Origin: Triticum aestivum
Lineage: Eukaryota; Streptophyta; Magnoliopsida; Poales; Poaceae
Reading direction: 5' to 3'
DNA length: 64,000 nucleotides
NCBI RefSeq assembly: GCF_018294505.1
Contig: NC_057809.1
Span: forward strand, 413,268,104 to 413,332,103
The position numbers were made by a program, and so were the translations under genes. Of the stretch, positions 11,671-23,385 are shown piece after piece; position 1 is the stretch's first letter, and every line of letters starts with the position of its first letter. A model generated the notes under the pieces. That model was not told the origin of the DNA. It worked only from the letters and a program-made list of their open reading frames with translations, and did no database searches.

Positions 11671-13352
11671 TGTTGGGGAACATAGTAATTTCAAAAAAAT
11701 TCCTACGCACACGCAAGATCATGGTGATGCATATCTACGTACCCTTGTAGATCAACAATAGAAGCGTTTGGTTGATGTAGTCGTACGTCTCCATGATCCG
11801 ACCGATCCAAGTACCGTTACTCTGGCACCTCCGAGTTCTTGGCACACGTTCAGCTCGATGACGCTCCCCGGGCTCCGATCCAGCAAAGCTTCGGGGAGGA
11901 GTTCCGTCAGCACGACGGCGTGGTGACGATCTTGATGTTCTACCGTCGCAGGGCTTCGCCTAAGCACCGCTACAATATGACCGAGGTGGAATATGGAGGA
12001 AGGGGGCACCGCACACGGCTAAGGAACGAACACGAAGATCAACTTGTGTGTCTATGGGGTGCCCCTTGCCTCAGTATATAAAGGATGGAGGAGGAGGAGG
12101 CCGGCCAAGGCTTGGTGCGGCCAGGATGTGGAGTCCTACTAGGACTCCAAGTCCTAGTAGGAGTCCACCAAGAGGGGAGGAAGGGAGAAGGAAGTGGAGG
12201 AGAAGGAAAGGTGGCCGGCCCCCTTTTCCCTAGTCCAATTCGGACCAGAGGGGAGGGGGGCGCAGCAGCCCCTTGGCCCTTTCTCCTCTTCCCACTAAAG
12301 CCCATCAAGGCCCATTGCTTCTCCCGTAACTACCCGGTACTCCGAAAAATACCCGAATCACTCGGAACCTTTCCGATGTCCGAATATAGTCGTCCAATAT
12401 ATCGATCTTTACGTCTTGACCATTTCGAGACTCCTCGTCATGTCCCCGATCTCATCCGGGACTCCGAACTCCTTCGGTACATCAAAACTCATAATATAAC
12501 TGTCATCGAAACCTTAAGCGTGCGGACCCTACGGGTTTGAGAACAATGTAGACATGACCGAGACACGTCTCTGGTCAATAACCAATAGCGGGACCTGGAT
12601 GCCCATATTGGCTCCTACATATTCTACAAAGATCTTTATCGGTCAGACCGCATAACAACATACATTGTTCCCTTTGTCATCGGTATGTTACTTGCCCGGG
12701 ATTTGATCGTCGGTATCCAATGCCTAGTTCAATCTCGTTACCGGCAAGTCTCTTTACTCGTTCCGTAATACATCATCTCGCAACTAACTCATTAGTTGCA
12801 ATGCTTGCAAGGCTTAAGTGATGTGCATTACCGAGAGGGCCCAGAGATACTTCTCCAACAATCAGAGTGACAAATCCTAATCTCGAAATACGCCAACCCA
12901 ACATTTACCTTTGGAGACACCTGTAGAGCTCCTTTATAATCACCCATTTACGTTGTGACGTTTGGTAGCACACAAAGTGTTCCTCCGGCAAATGGGAGTT
13001 GCATAATCTCATAGTCATAGGAACATTTATAAGTCATGAAGAAAGCAATAGCAACATACTAAACGATCGGGTGCTAAGCTAATGGAATGGGTCATGTCAA
13101 TCAGATCATTCACCTAATGATGTGATCCCGTTAATCAAATAACAACTCTTTGTCTATGGTTAGGAAACATAACCATCTTTGATTAACGAGCTAGTCAAGT
13201 AGAGGCATACTAGTGACACTCTGTTTGTCTATGTATTCACACATGTATTATGTTTCCGGTTAATGAAATTATAGCATGAATAATAAACATTTATCATGAA
13301 ATAAGGAAATAAATAATAACTTTATTATTGCCTCTAGGGAATATTTCCTTCA
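11671..13352 (-). repeat. 5' LTR of element A
   Basis: This 1682-bp partner of 3116-4827 is shorter mainly because about 23 bp after the gtgatg block near its left edge are missing. It carries the same TATA (12073-12082, minus) and the same palindromes at 12131-12166. Confidence 0.93.
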
Positions 13353-13357
13353 ATTAT

Positions 13358-14498
13358 GGCATTTCCATAGTCATTCCGAGATATATTGCCATGCAACTTT
13401 CCACCATCCCGTTTATCATGACACGTTCATCATTGTCATATTGCTTTGCATGATCATGTAGTTGACATCATATTTGTGGCAAAGCCACTGTTCATAATTT
13501 TTCATAAATGTCATGCTTGATTCATTGCATATCCCGGTACACTGCCGGAGGCATTCATATAGAGTCATATCTTGTTCTAGTATCGAGTTGTAATCATTGA
13601 GTTGTAAATAAATAGAAGTGTGATGATCATCATTTAATAGAGAATTGTCCCAAAAGAAGAGAAAGGCCAAATAAAAAAAGGAAGGCCCAAAAAAATGAGA
13701 AATTAAAAGGGACAATGCTACTATCTTTTTTTCCACACTTGTGCTTCAAAGTAGTACCATGATCTTCATGATAGAGAGTCTCTTGTTTTGTCACTTCAAT
13801 ATACTAGTGGGAATTTTTCATTATAGAACTTGGCTTGTATATTCCAACAATGGGCCTCCTCAAGTGCCCTAGGTCTTCGTGAGCAAGCAAGTTGGATGCA
13901 CACCCACTAGTTTCTTTTGTTGAGCTTTCATACATTTATAGCTCTAGTGCATCCATTGCATGGCAATCCCTACTCCTTGCATTAACATCAATCGATGAGC
14001 ATCTCCATAGCTCATTGATTAGCCTCGTTGATGTGAGACTTTCTCCTTTTTGTCTTCTCCACATAACCCCCATCATTATACTCTATTCCACCCATAGTGC
14101 TATATCCATGCCTCACGATCATGTATTGCGTGAAGGTTTATAAAGTTTGAGATTACTAAAGTATGAAACAATTGCTTGGCTTGTCATCGGGGTTGTGCAT
14201 GATGAGAGCATTCTTGTGTGACAAAAATGGAGTATGACTAAACTTTATGATTTTGTAGGGATGAACTTTCTTTGGACAAGTTATTTTGAGAAGACATAAT
14301 TGCTTAGTTAGTATGCTTGAAGTATTATTATTTCTATGTCAATATTAAACTTTTAACTTGAATCTTTCGGATCTGAATAATCATGCCACAATTAAGAAGA
14401 ATTACATTGAAATTATTCCTAGTAGCATTCCACATCAAAAATTCTGTTTTTATCATTTACCTACTCGAGGACGAGCAGGAATTAAGCTTGGGGATGCT
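13358..14498 (+). other. Non-coding 3' region of the Athila-like element, resumed
   Basis: This continues the host Gypsy element after element A. It has no convincing coding frame. It ends with the purine-rich AAGCTTGGGGATGC directly before the LTR, which probably serves as the polypurine tract. Confidence 0.65.
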
Positions 14499-16071
14499 TG
14501 ATACGTCTCTAACGTATCTATAATTTTTGATTGCTCCATGCTATATTATCTACTGTTTTGTACATTATTGGGCTTTATTATACACTTTTATATTATTTTT
14601 GGGACTAACCTATTAACCGGAGGCCCAACCCAGAATTGTTGTTTTTTTGCCTATTTTAGGGTTTCGAAGAAAAGGAATATCAAACGAAGTCCAAACGGAA
14701 TGAAACCTTCGGGAACGTGATTTTTGGAATGAACAAGATCCAGGAGACTTGGACCCTACGTCAAGCAACCAACATGGAGGCCACGAGGTAGGGGGGCGCG
14801 CCTCCCCCCAGGCGCGCCCTCCACCCTCGTGGGCCCCCGGTTGCTCCACCGACGTACTTCTTCTTCCTATATATACCTACGTACCCCCAAACGATCATAT
14901 ATGGAGCCAAAACCCTAATTCCACCGCTGTAACTTTCTGTATCCACGAGATCCCATCTTGGGGCCTATTCCGGAGCTCCACCGGAGGGGGCATCGATCAC
15001 GGAGGGCTTTTACATCAACACCATAGCCCTTCCGATGAATTGTGAGTAGTTTACCTCAGACCTACGGGTCCATAGTTATTAGCTAGATGGATTATTCTAT
15101 CTTTTTGGATCTCAATACAAAGTTCTCCCCCTCTCATGTGGAAATCTATTCGATGTAAGCTTCTTTTGCGGTGTGTTTGTTGAGACCGATGAATTGTGGG
15201 TTTATGATCAAGTTTATCTATGAACAATATTTGAATCTTCTCTGAATTCTTTTATGTATGAGTGGTTATCTTTGCAAGTCTCTTCGAATTATCAGTTTGG
15301 TTTGGCCTACTAGATTGATCTTTCTTGCAATGGGAGAAGTGCTTAGCTTTGGGTTCAATCTTGCGGTGTCCTTTCCTAGTGACAGTAGGGGCAGCAAGGC
15401 ACGTATTGTATTGTTTCCATCGAGGATAACAAGATGGTTTTTTTATCATATTGCATGAATTTATCCCTCTACATCATGTCATCTTGCTTAAGGCGTTACT
15501 CTATTCTTATGAATTTAATACTCTAGATGCATGCTGGATAGCGGTCGATGTGTGGAGTAATAGTAGTAGATGCAGGCAGGAGTCGGTGTACTTGTCTCGG
15601 ACATGATGCCTATATACATGATCATACCTAGATATTCTCATAACTATGCTCAATTCTGTCAATTGCTCAACAGTAATTTGTTCACCCACCGTAAAGTACT
15701 TATACTCTTGAGAGAAGCCACTAGTGAAACGTATGGCCCCCAGGTCTATCTTCATCATATTAATCTTCCAACATTAGTTATTTTCATTGCTTTTATTTTA
15801 CTTTGCATCTTTATCATAAAAAAACCAAAAAAATTATCTTATCATATCTATCAGATCTCACTCTCGTAAGTGACCGTGTAGGGATTAACAACCCCTTATT
15901 GCGTTGGTTGCGAGCATTTATTTGTTTTGTGTAGGTGCGAGGGACTCGCGCGTAGCCTCCTACTGGATTGATACCTTGGTTCTCAAAAACTGAGGGAAAT
16001 ACTTACGCTACTTTGCTGCACCACCCTTTCCTCTTCAAGGGAAAACCAACACAAGTGCTCAAGAGGTAGCA
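14499..16071 (+). repeat. 3' LTR of the Athila-like Gypsy element
   Basis: This 1573-bp LTR begins TGATACGTCTCTAACG and ends CAAGAGGTAGCA. A TATA box (CTATATATAC) lies at about 14867-14876. No primer-binding-site sequence follows, as expected for a 3' LTR. The five bases after it (tccac) would be the duplication, whose partner is outside the window. Confidence 0.8.
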
Positions 16072-16873
16072 TCCACTCTCCCGCAACCCGCTGTACCCTC
16101 TACTTGAACATGGTGCTTTATGCTTCATATTATTATCCAATGATGTGTTGCCATCCTATGATGTCTGAGTAGATTTTCGTTGTCCTATCGGTAATTGGTG
16201 AATTGCTATGGTTGGTTTAATTCGCTTCTGGTTATGTTGCTGTCCTTTGGTGCCCATCATATGAGCGTGCGCGTGGATCACACCATAGGGTTAGTTGTAT
16301 GTTGATAGGACTATGTATTGGAGGGTAAGAGTGACAGAAGCTTCAACCTAGCATTAAAATTGATGCATACAGGAGTGAAGGGGGACCAATATATCTTAAT
16401 GCTATGGTTGGGTTTTACCTTAATGAATGTTAGTAGTTGCGGATGCTTGCTAATAGTTCCAATCATAAGTGGATAGAATTCCAAGTCAGGGATGACATGC
16501 TAGCAGTGGCCTCTCCCACATAAAACTTGTTATCGGTCTAGTAAAGTAGTAAATTGCTTAGGGACAATTTTGCAACTCCTACCACCACTTTTCCACACTC
16601 GCTATACTAAATTTATTGCTTCTTTACATAAACAGTCCCTACTTTTTATTTACACACTCTTTATTATCTTGCAAACCTATCCAAAAACACCTACAAAGTA
16701 CTTCCAGTTTCATACTTGTTCTAGGTAAAGCGAACGTTAAGCGTATGTGGAGTTGTATCGGTGGTCGATAGAACTTGAGGGAATATTTGTTCTACCTTTA
16801 GCTCCTCATTGGGTTCGACACTCTTACTTATCAAAAGAGGCTACAATTGATCCACTATACTTGTGAGTTATCA
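16072..16873 (+). repeat. 3' part of a Gypsy LTR (truncated)
   Basis: The end of this segment (CATTGGGTTCGACACTC through TTGTGAGTTATCA) matches closely the end of the independent Gypsy solo LTR at 28754-28818. The gagtgacagaagctt block at 16330 also recurs at 25833. The LTR start is missing, so it was truncated by the Athila-like element or by deletion. Confidence 0.7.
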
Positions 16874-16946
16874 CTATGCATCTCCTAGATAGATCTTGCA
16901 TGAGCATAGGAATTTTTTTTGAAATTGCATGCTACGTTTCCCTACA
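16874..16946 (+). repeat. Fragment of an Angela-type LTR end
   Basis: The last part (gaaattgcatgctacg followed by ttccctaca) resembles the GTTCCCCAACA end of Angela-type LTRs. Only about 70 bp remain and no duplication was seen. Confidence 0.4.
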
Positions 16947-16949
16947 GTT

Positions 16950-17390
16950 TGGCGGTGGTGCGTAGGAGGTGGAGCCAACGTTGTTCTTGTCCGTGATCTC
17001 CTCGTTCACGCGCTCGCCGTTAATCTGGCCCTCCGTGAGCCGGTGCTTCTCTTGGAGGAACATGTTGTACCGCTCTTCCTCCTGCGCATGTTGGAACACC
17101 AACATAGGTGCCGATGCAGGCTACTCCTCTGCCATGGCAGCGACGTAGTGCGCCTGCCCCTGCTCCATGGTGAGGCCAGCATGCATAGGCGCGAGCACTA
17201 GTACGGTGTCGTCGGATCCCATCTCCATTGTGGGGTTGTCCTAGTCGTCAGAGACCTCGGGCGAGCTGGCCGGCATGCCATCCTCGATCTTCCTGGCACG
17301 GCAGCTCTGGCAGGCGGCCGCAAGGGCGGCCAACTCGTGCTTCATCTTCGTCTAAAGGCTATTCCGCAAAGCGTTGATGCCTGCAGTCAT
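16950..17390 (-). pseudogene. Degraded GC-rich coding fragment, unrecognised
   Basis: The minus strand gives a frame from ATG at 17390 (MTAGINALRNSL) interrupted by three TAG codons, each of which could come from GAG or CAG. The pieces read KMKHELAALAAACQSC, MEMGSDDTVLVLAPMHAG and FQHAQEEERYNMFLQEKH, the last predicted helical and charged. A TATA-like TATTTAAAG lies upstream at 17464-17472 (minus). I do not recognise the family. It may be a fragment of a transposon protein or of a captured host gene. Confidence 0.35.
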
Positions 17391-17474
17391 GGCGGATGTG
17401 GTGCAAGGGAGAAGGATGTGGAGCGGCTTCTGTTTTGGTGTGGGGTAAGCCAGGTGTGGCCGCCTTTAAATAGC

Positions 17475-18245
17475 GGATTCCAGTGAGCAGGACGAACCCA
17501 CGTTAACCCACCACATAGCACAGGACACTAGGTAAAAAACTCTTTTACCTTATAAATATAGAGCCCATATACAATGGAACACCCCTAATTTTCCTAGAAG
17601 GACACCCGTACATCTCGCAAGTGCAGCCCAGTTGTAGCAACGCGTGATGCCATATCAATTGAGGAAGCCACGAAGGCCCAGTCCACACTGTCCAGGATAC
17701 GAAAAGTACATTGATCGATACTTGCCTCGGCCCTTCGCCTCGCCTGTTCGTCTGCTCGACTTTGCGCTTCATGCCTTTGTTCTTTCACCTTCCTCTGTAT
17801 CCCCGTACGTCAGACACGCCACCTATCGGCAGATCACGGCAAGTCGCCGAATCAGTGGAGAAAAGAAGGCACAGGTATGCTGCATCAGGCCCCCAATTCG
17901 ATGTGCCTCTGCGGCTCTGCCTCAGCCTTTTGTAAATCTTATTCTAATTATTGCTTTGTCTCTCTAACCCTAGGGAATTAGGGGTACTGCCGTACTGGAT
18001 ATTACTTGAGATTTTGACTGTATTTGGTAATTGAACTATTTGAGATAATTGTGCACCAAGTGGAGACCAATATTGCAAAATTCTAGGACGGCTGGCAGCA
18101 TCGTCACCATGTCAAGTATGTTTTATACTACAACCGTGCAATTCTAATTCAAGTATTATGTATGTACACATGATTCATAGTTCTTTTCTTTCATGCAAAT
18201 TTTAATTATCTGAATAAATTGCAAATTTTAGGAGAAGCTCAGTTT
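17475..18245 (+). other. 5' flank and probable spliced leader of the hAT-like pseudogene
   Basis: No coding frame extends into the transposase here. A possible intron runs from a donor after ggcacag (gtatgc at about 17875) to an acceptor ending ccctag (about 17974). A second acceptor-like ttttag precedes the start at 18246. No clear left terminal inverted repeat was found. Confidence 0.35.
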
Positions 18246-21200
18246 ATGGAAAGGTTTCTAAAAAAGAGGAGAACCTCAGTGCAAGATGAAAATGTTGGTC
18301 CGTCACACGAACATAATCAGAACGATGGCTCAGTTCCGCCACCATCGGATGGACAAATTGATGCATCACCACATGAATAGACTGATGTTCCAGCCCCACC
18401 ATCACCACATGGACAAAATGATGCCTCCACACATGAACCTAGTTCTGTCAATAGTACAAGGAATTCATCTCAAGTTGAAGAGATCAATTGGGAAGAAGAA
18501 ATTCAGTTTGATCCAGGTAAAAGGAGAAGCATAGATGAGTACCATCCCAATCAGAGAGATATGGTAAGAAGGAAGTATTTGGCCAATGGCCCTTATCAAC
18601 CTCGTACTGCTGATTTTGAAGTGACAGAAATATGTGGTAAAGATAGAAGGTTTGTTCGGGAATGGTTTGATGAGTTTGGGAGCTGGCTTGAGTATAGTGA
18701 GTCCAAATGAAAAGCATATTGTTTTTGTTGTTTCTTGTTTAGACCGCGCAAGAAGAAAGAAGCCGAATATGATGCATTTGTTGCAAATGGTTGGTCAAGT
18801 TGGAATAAAAAATATAGATTAAAGGAGCATGTAGGAGACATCAATAGTGCTCACAACCAAGCAAAAAGAGATTGTGATGCTTTGCTGAAACAAAAGCAAC
18901 ACATCTATGTTGCTCTAAACAACCAAAGTAATGTTGAGAGGAATGCTTATTATACTCGACTAAATGCCTCAATTGATGTTACTAGAGTGTTAGTGAAGCA
19001 AGGGTTGCCTTTCCGTGGCCACGATGAGTCTGACGAGTCTCTCAATAAAGGTAATTTCAAGGAATTGCATGCTTACACAGCAGAGCGGAATCCGGAGGTA
19101 AGAAAAGTTGTGGCCCATAATGCTCCAGGTAATAATCAGTTGACTTCTTCAAAGATTCAAAAGGACATAGTTGAATGTTTTGCAAAGGATATATTGCATT
19201 CCGTTCTTTGGGAAATTGGGAATGATGTATTTTCTTTGCTAGTTGATGAATCAAGGGATGTGGCTGGTAAAGAGCAAATGGCGGTGGTATTGCGGTATGT
19301 TGGTAAATGTGGAAGTGCCATAGCGACATTAGTTGGCCTTACTCATGTGAAGGAGACAACTTCCAAGTATCTCAATTCTGCCATTGATGATTTATTTGTA
19401 GAATATAAATTAAGTTTCAAGCAAGTTAGAGGGCAAGCATATGACGGTGCGAGCAATATGCGAGGTGAGTTTAATGGCTTACAATCCTTAATCATGAGAG
19501 AGCATAGCACAACATATTATGTTCGCTGTTTTGCCCATCAGCTTCAGTTAGTTGTTGTGGCTGTTGTTCAGAAGCACAAATTCATTGGTGATTTTTTTGA
19601 TATGATCTCAGTCTTGTTGAATGTGGTCTCTAGATCCTCACAGAGAAAGGACATGATTCGAGACAAACATAAAGAACAAGTGTGTGAAGCTTTAGGTTGT
19701 GAACTGCTAAAAAGTGGGACATGATTAATGTTGGAAATATGCCCTAGAGGCAATAATAAAAGCATTATTATTATATTTCCTTGTTCATGATAATTGTCTT
19801 TATTCATGCTATAATTGTGTTATCCGGAAATCGTAATACATGTGTGAATAACAGACACCAACATGTCCCTAGTAAGCCTCTAGTTGACTAGCTCGTTGAT
19901 CAACAGATAGTCATGGTTTCCTGACTATGGACATTGGATGTCATTGATAATGAGATCACATCATTAGGAGAATGATGTGATGGACAAGACCCAATCCTAA
20001 ACATAGCACAAGATCGTATAGTTCGTTTGCTAGAGTTTTCCAATGTCAAGTATCTTTTCCTTAGACCATGAGATCGTGTAACTCCCGGATACCGTAGGAG
20101 TGCTTTGGGTATACCAAACGTCACAACGTAACTGGGTGACTATAAAGGTATACTACGGGTATCTCCAAAAGTGTCTGTTGGGTTGACATGGATCAAGACT
20201 GGGATTTGTCACTCCGTATGACGGAGAGGTATCACCGGGCCCACTCGGTAATGCATCATCATAATGAGCTCAAAGTGACCAAGTGTCTGGTCACGGGATC
20301 ATGCATTACGGTACGAGTAAAGTGACTTGCCGGTAACGAGATTGAACGAGGTATTGGGATACCGACGATCGAATCTCGGGCAAGTAACATATCGATTGAC
20401 AAAGGGAATTGCATACGGAGTTGATTGAATCCTCGACATCGTGGTTCATCCGATGAGATCATTGTGGAGCATGTGGGAGCCAACATGGGTATCCAGATTC
20501 CGCTGTTGGTTATTTACCGGAGAGTCGTCTCGGTCATGTCTGCTTGTCTCCCGAACCCGTAGGGTCTACACACTTAAGGTTCGGTGACGCTAGGGTTGTG
20601 AAGATATGTATATGCAGTAACCCGAATGTTGTTCGGAGTCCCGGATGAGATCCCGGACGTCACGAGGAGTTCCGGAATGGTCCGGAGGTAAAGAATTATA
20701 TATAGGAAGTGCTGTTTCGGCCATCGGGACAAGTTTCGGGGTCACCGGTATTGTGCCGGGACCACCGGGAGGGTCCCGGGGGTCCACCGGGTGGGGCCAC
20801 CTATCCCGGAGGGCCACATGGGCTGAAGTGGGAAGGGACCCAGCCCAAAGTGGGCTGGGGCGCCACCCCCCAAGGGCCATGCGCCTAGGGTTGGGGGGAA
20901 ACCCTAAGGGGGGCGCCCCCTTGCTTGGGGGGCAAGCCCCCCACCCCTTGGCCGCCGCCCCCCCTAGTAGATTCCATCTACTAGGGCCGGCCCCCCCCCC
21001 TTGGCACCCCTATATATAGTTGAGGAGAGGAGGGACTTCATACCTCAGCCCCTGGCGCCTCCCTCTCTCCCTGTTATGTCTCTCTCTCTCGCAGTATAGG
21101 CGAAGCCCTGCTACTGTGACGCCCTGCATCCACCACCACGCCGCCGTGCTGCTGGATCTTCATCAACCTCTCCTTCCCCCTTGCTGGATCAAGAAGGAGG

Positions 21201-22464
21201 AGACGTCTCCCGTCCCGTACGTGTGTTGAACGCGGAGGTGCCGTCCGTTCGGCGCTTGGTCATCGGTGATTTGGATCACGTCGTGTTCGACTACATCATC
21301 ACCGTTCTTTGAACGCTTCCGCACGCGATCTACAAAGGTATGTAGATGCATCCGATGACTCGTTGCTAGATGAACTCCTAGATGGATCTTGGTGAAACGA
21401 GTAGGAAAAATTTTGTTTTCTGCAATGTTCGCCAACAATTAAATCAAGAACTAGCTCTTCAAAGACATGGAGACACTCGATGGAGTTCTCACTACAAGAC
21501 ACTTAAGAGTTTGATTGATATGTTCCCTATAGTTGTCAAAGTGCTAGAATATGTGGAAGAAGAAGACAGGGATGACACAAATAGAAGCCAGGCATGTGGT
21601 CTTCTTGTTTATTTTCATTCTTTTGATTTTGTGTTCTACTTACAGCTTATGTCCACTATATTGATAATCACAAACACATTATCATTGGCTCTACAACGGA
21701 AGAATCAGGACATTGTGAATGCTATTAATTGTGTGAATTCAACCAAAGCCTCCTTGAATGATCTAAGGAGAAATGGATGGGAATCTGTCCTACATGAAGC
21801 ATATGTATTTTGTGACAAGCATGACATTTCCAAGTTGCAAATGGAAGACCAATATGTGAACCCAAAGAAGCCACGGCAAAAAACAGGTATCACTAATAGG
21901 CATCATTATGAAGTGGATTGTTTTAATGATGTTATTGATTGGCTGCTTCAAGAACTTGATAATCGCTTTAATGAGAAAAATTCTGAACTACTTGTTTGCT
22001 CAGCGGCTTTGAGCCCAAATGAATCATTTCATGATTTCAACTTAGAGCATTTGATGAGTCTAGCTAAACTTTATCCAAAAGATTTTGATAATGGAGAACT
22101 CAGGGACCTTAGGCATCACCTTCATCTTTACATTGCTGATGTCTGAGCAGATGATTGCTTCTCTGGATTAAGTAATATTTGTGAGCTCTCACAAAAAATT
22201 GTGGAGACAAGAAAACATATTGTTTATCCCTTGGTTTATCAACTTTTGAAGCTAGCACTAGTATTGCCTGTTGCCACTGCTACAATTGAGAGATCTTTTT
22301 CAGCTATGAGAATTGTGAAGACATATTTGCGCAATCGTCTTGGTGACGACGCCTTGAAGTATGACCTTATTTGTTATGTAGAGAAAAGCGAAATGAGGAA
22401 GGTTACTAATGATGCGGTAATTGATCGCTTTGAAGCCATGAAAAAACATCGAAAACCATTTTAG
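18246..22464 (+). pseudogene. hAT superfamily transposase-like gene (ZMYM1-like), split by a solo LTR
   Basis: The frame begins MERFLKKRRTSVQDEN, followed by a low-complexity N-terminus. Next come a TTF-type zinc-finger region (AYCFCCFLF at about 18715-18745) and a DUF4371/RNase-H-like transposase core (LLVDESRDVAGKEQM, GQAYDGASNMRG, CFAHQLQLV). The C-terminus carries the hAT dimerisation motif (LALVLPVATATIERSFSAM at about 22243-22308). The solo LTR 19729-21437 interrupts it; the frame resumes as LNQELALQRHGDTRW at 21438. Stops are TAG at 18378, TGA at 18708, TGA at 19722 and TGA at 22144, so it is dead, yet long stretches are undamaged. Such proteins cut and paste hAT transposons or, when domesticated, bind DNA. 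Host element versus domesticated gene is unresolved. Confidence 0.85.
19729..21437 (+). mobile_element. Angela-type solo LTR inside the hAT-like pseudogene
   Basis: A 1709-bp LTR starts TGTTGGAAATATGCCC and ends TTCGCCAACA (one change from the usual CCCCAACA). The duplication attaa occurs at 19724-19728 and 21438-21442. A TATA box (CTATATATAG) lies at about 21010-21019. There is no internal domain. Confidence 0.95.
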
Positions 22465-23385
22465 GAAGGTAATGGTTTTAACTTACTTATTATTACGCAA
22501 CTGCAATTAATATGTTACTAAGTAGTTTTGTTTCTTTTTTATTTGTACGAAATCAGGATCTAGTGTTGCATTTTCTTGTCGGCGGTTATACTTTATTCAT
22601 ATTTTGGACACTTTGATTTTCCTTTAATATTCAATTTCCTACGATCAATTAATATTTCAAGTGAAACCCTTTATTTTGGATCCTCGGTAAGCACATTCAC
22701 GGTTATATCGTATTCTATGTATATTGTATTGTTAACTATTACTTTTAGATATATTAGTACGTCATATCCAAATATACGTGATAGACATGGGACCCTGGGT
22801 CATTTTTATCTTGGGTCCGCCCTTGCCGGTGACGCCAGGCGTCCGGATGCGTCAGTGCGCGGCACCGGAGTGGGTTTCTTGTCCGGTGAGCCTGCTTAAT
22901 GGCGGCATATGGACAAACGAGTCATCGAACAGGCATGGTAGATATCCGTCCCATCCCGTCAAGTAACTCGTCTCCGGCATCGAACGGGCGCAAACACCGG
23001 GGACACATCATGGGCGACGCCCTCGGCCAGCATGCCTCTTCAATGCCAGCGCGAGTGAGAGGTCGCATACGCTTTGTGGCCAGCTTCAATGGGGAGCGGC
23101 CTCTCTACAACAACATGAATGCGGGCAGCTGGCGCAAGGCGGGAACGCGGGGCGGGCGAGGGAGGGGGGTTTGGGTATGCCAAGTGGTCAGAAGCGGGCA
23201 TGGCTGTTATCCGAATGCCCACAAAGCCCCCCCCCACACACACACGTTTGTCTCTGGTTTTCAGGAGGAAGTGTGCCTGAACAACGTTGCTGACCGATGC
23301 AGGACCGTATTGGATGACACAACACGTCTCGAACGCATTGACCGGATGGTTGCGGGCGGTTTGAGGGTCAGCAGAGATGCCCTTA
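22465..23385 (+). other. 3' flank of the hAT-like pseudogene
   Basis: No gene was recognised. The complement of 22810-22825 reads CAAGGGCGGACCCAAG, similar to hAT-type ends that start CAGGGGCGG, and could be the right terminus of a hAT element. No left partner or 8-bp duplication was found. The remainder (to 23385) is GC-rich with a short CA/poly-C tract at 23227-23243. Confidence 0.35.

Larger units (their letters stand above)
3116..13352 (-). mobile_element. Angela/WIS/BARE1-type Copia element A, complete but decayed
   Basis: This minus-strand Copia element has LTRs at 3116-4827 and 11671-13352 and a 5-bp duplication, attat, at 3111-3115 and 13353-13357. The primer-binding site (11658-11669) and polypurine tract (4828-4838) sit at the expected ends. 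The internal region keeps the gag, protease, integrase, reverse transcriptase, RNase H order, but every domain carries stops, shifts or deletions. A solo LTR (9041-10780) sits in the leader. The two LTRs differ by small substitutions and one roughly 23-bp indel near their TGTTGGGG ends. They are therefore much better conserved than the internal region. Confidence 0.93.
1..16071 (+). mobile_element. Athila-clade Gypsy LTR retrotransposon (Sabrina-like), 5' end outside window, interrupted
   Basis: The element enters from the left edge. It shows, in order, a gag-protease frame (to 1120), a long non-coding stretch (1121-3115, resuming at 13358-14498) and a 3' LTR (14499-16071). The halves on either side of the Copia insertion 3116-13352 join precisely once that element and one attat TSD are removed. 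A MITE interrupts it at 2196-2468. No reverse transcriptase, RNase H or integrase lies between the protease frame and the 3' LTR, so this copy looks non-autonomous. Naming it Sabrina-like is from memory of Triticeae families; the Athila-type retropepsin supports the clade. Confidence 0.75.

Noticed and set aside
17325..17335. CAAGGGCGGCC as the left terminal repeat of the hAT-like element
   Set aside because: It sits inside another coding-like fragment, diverges after nine bases from the right-end candidate, and no shared 8-bp duplication was found.
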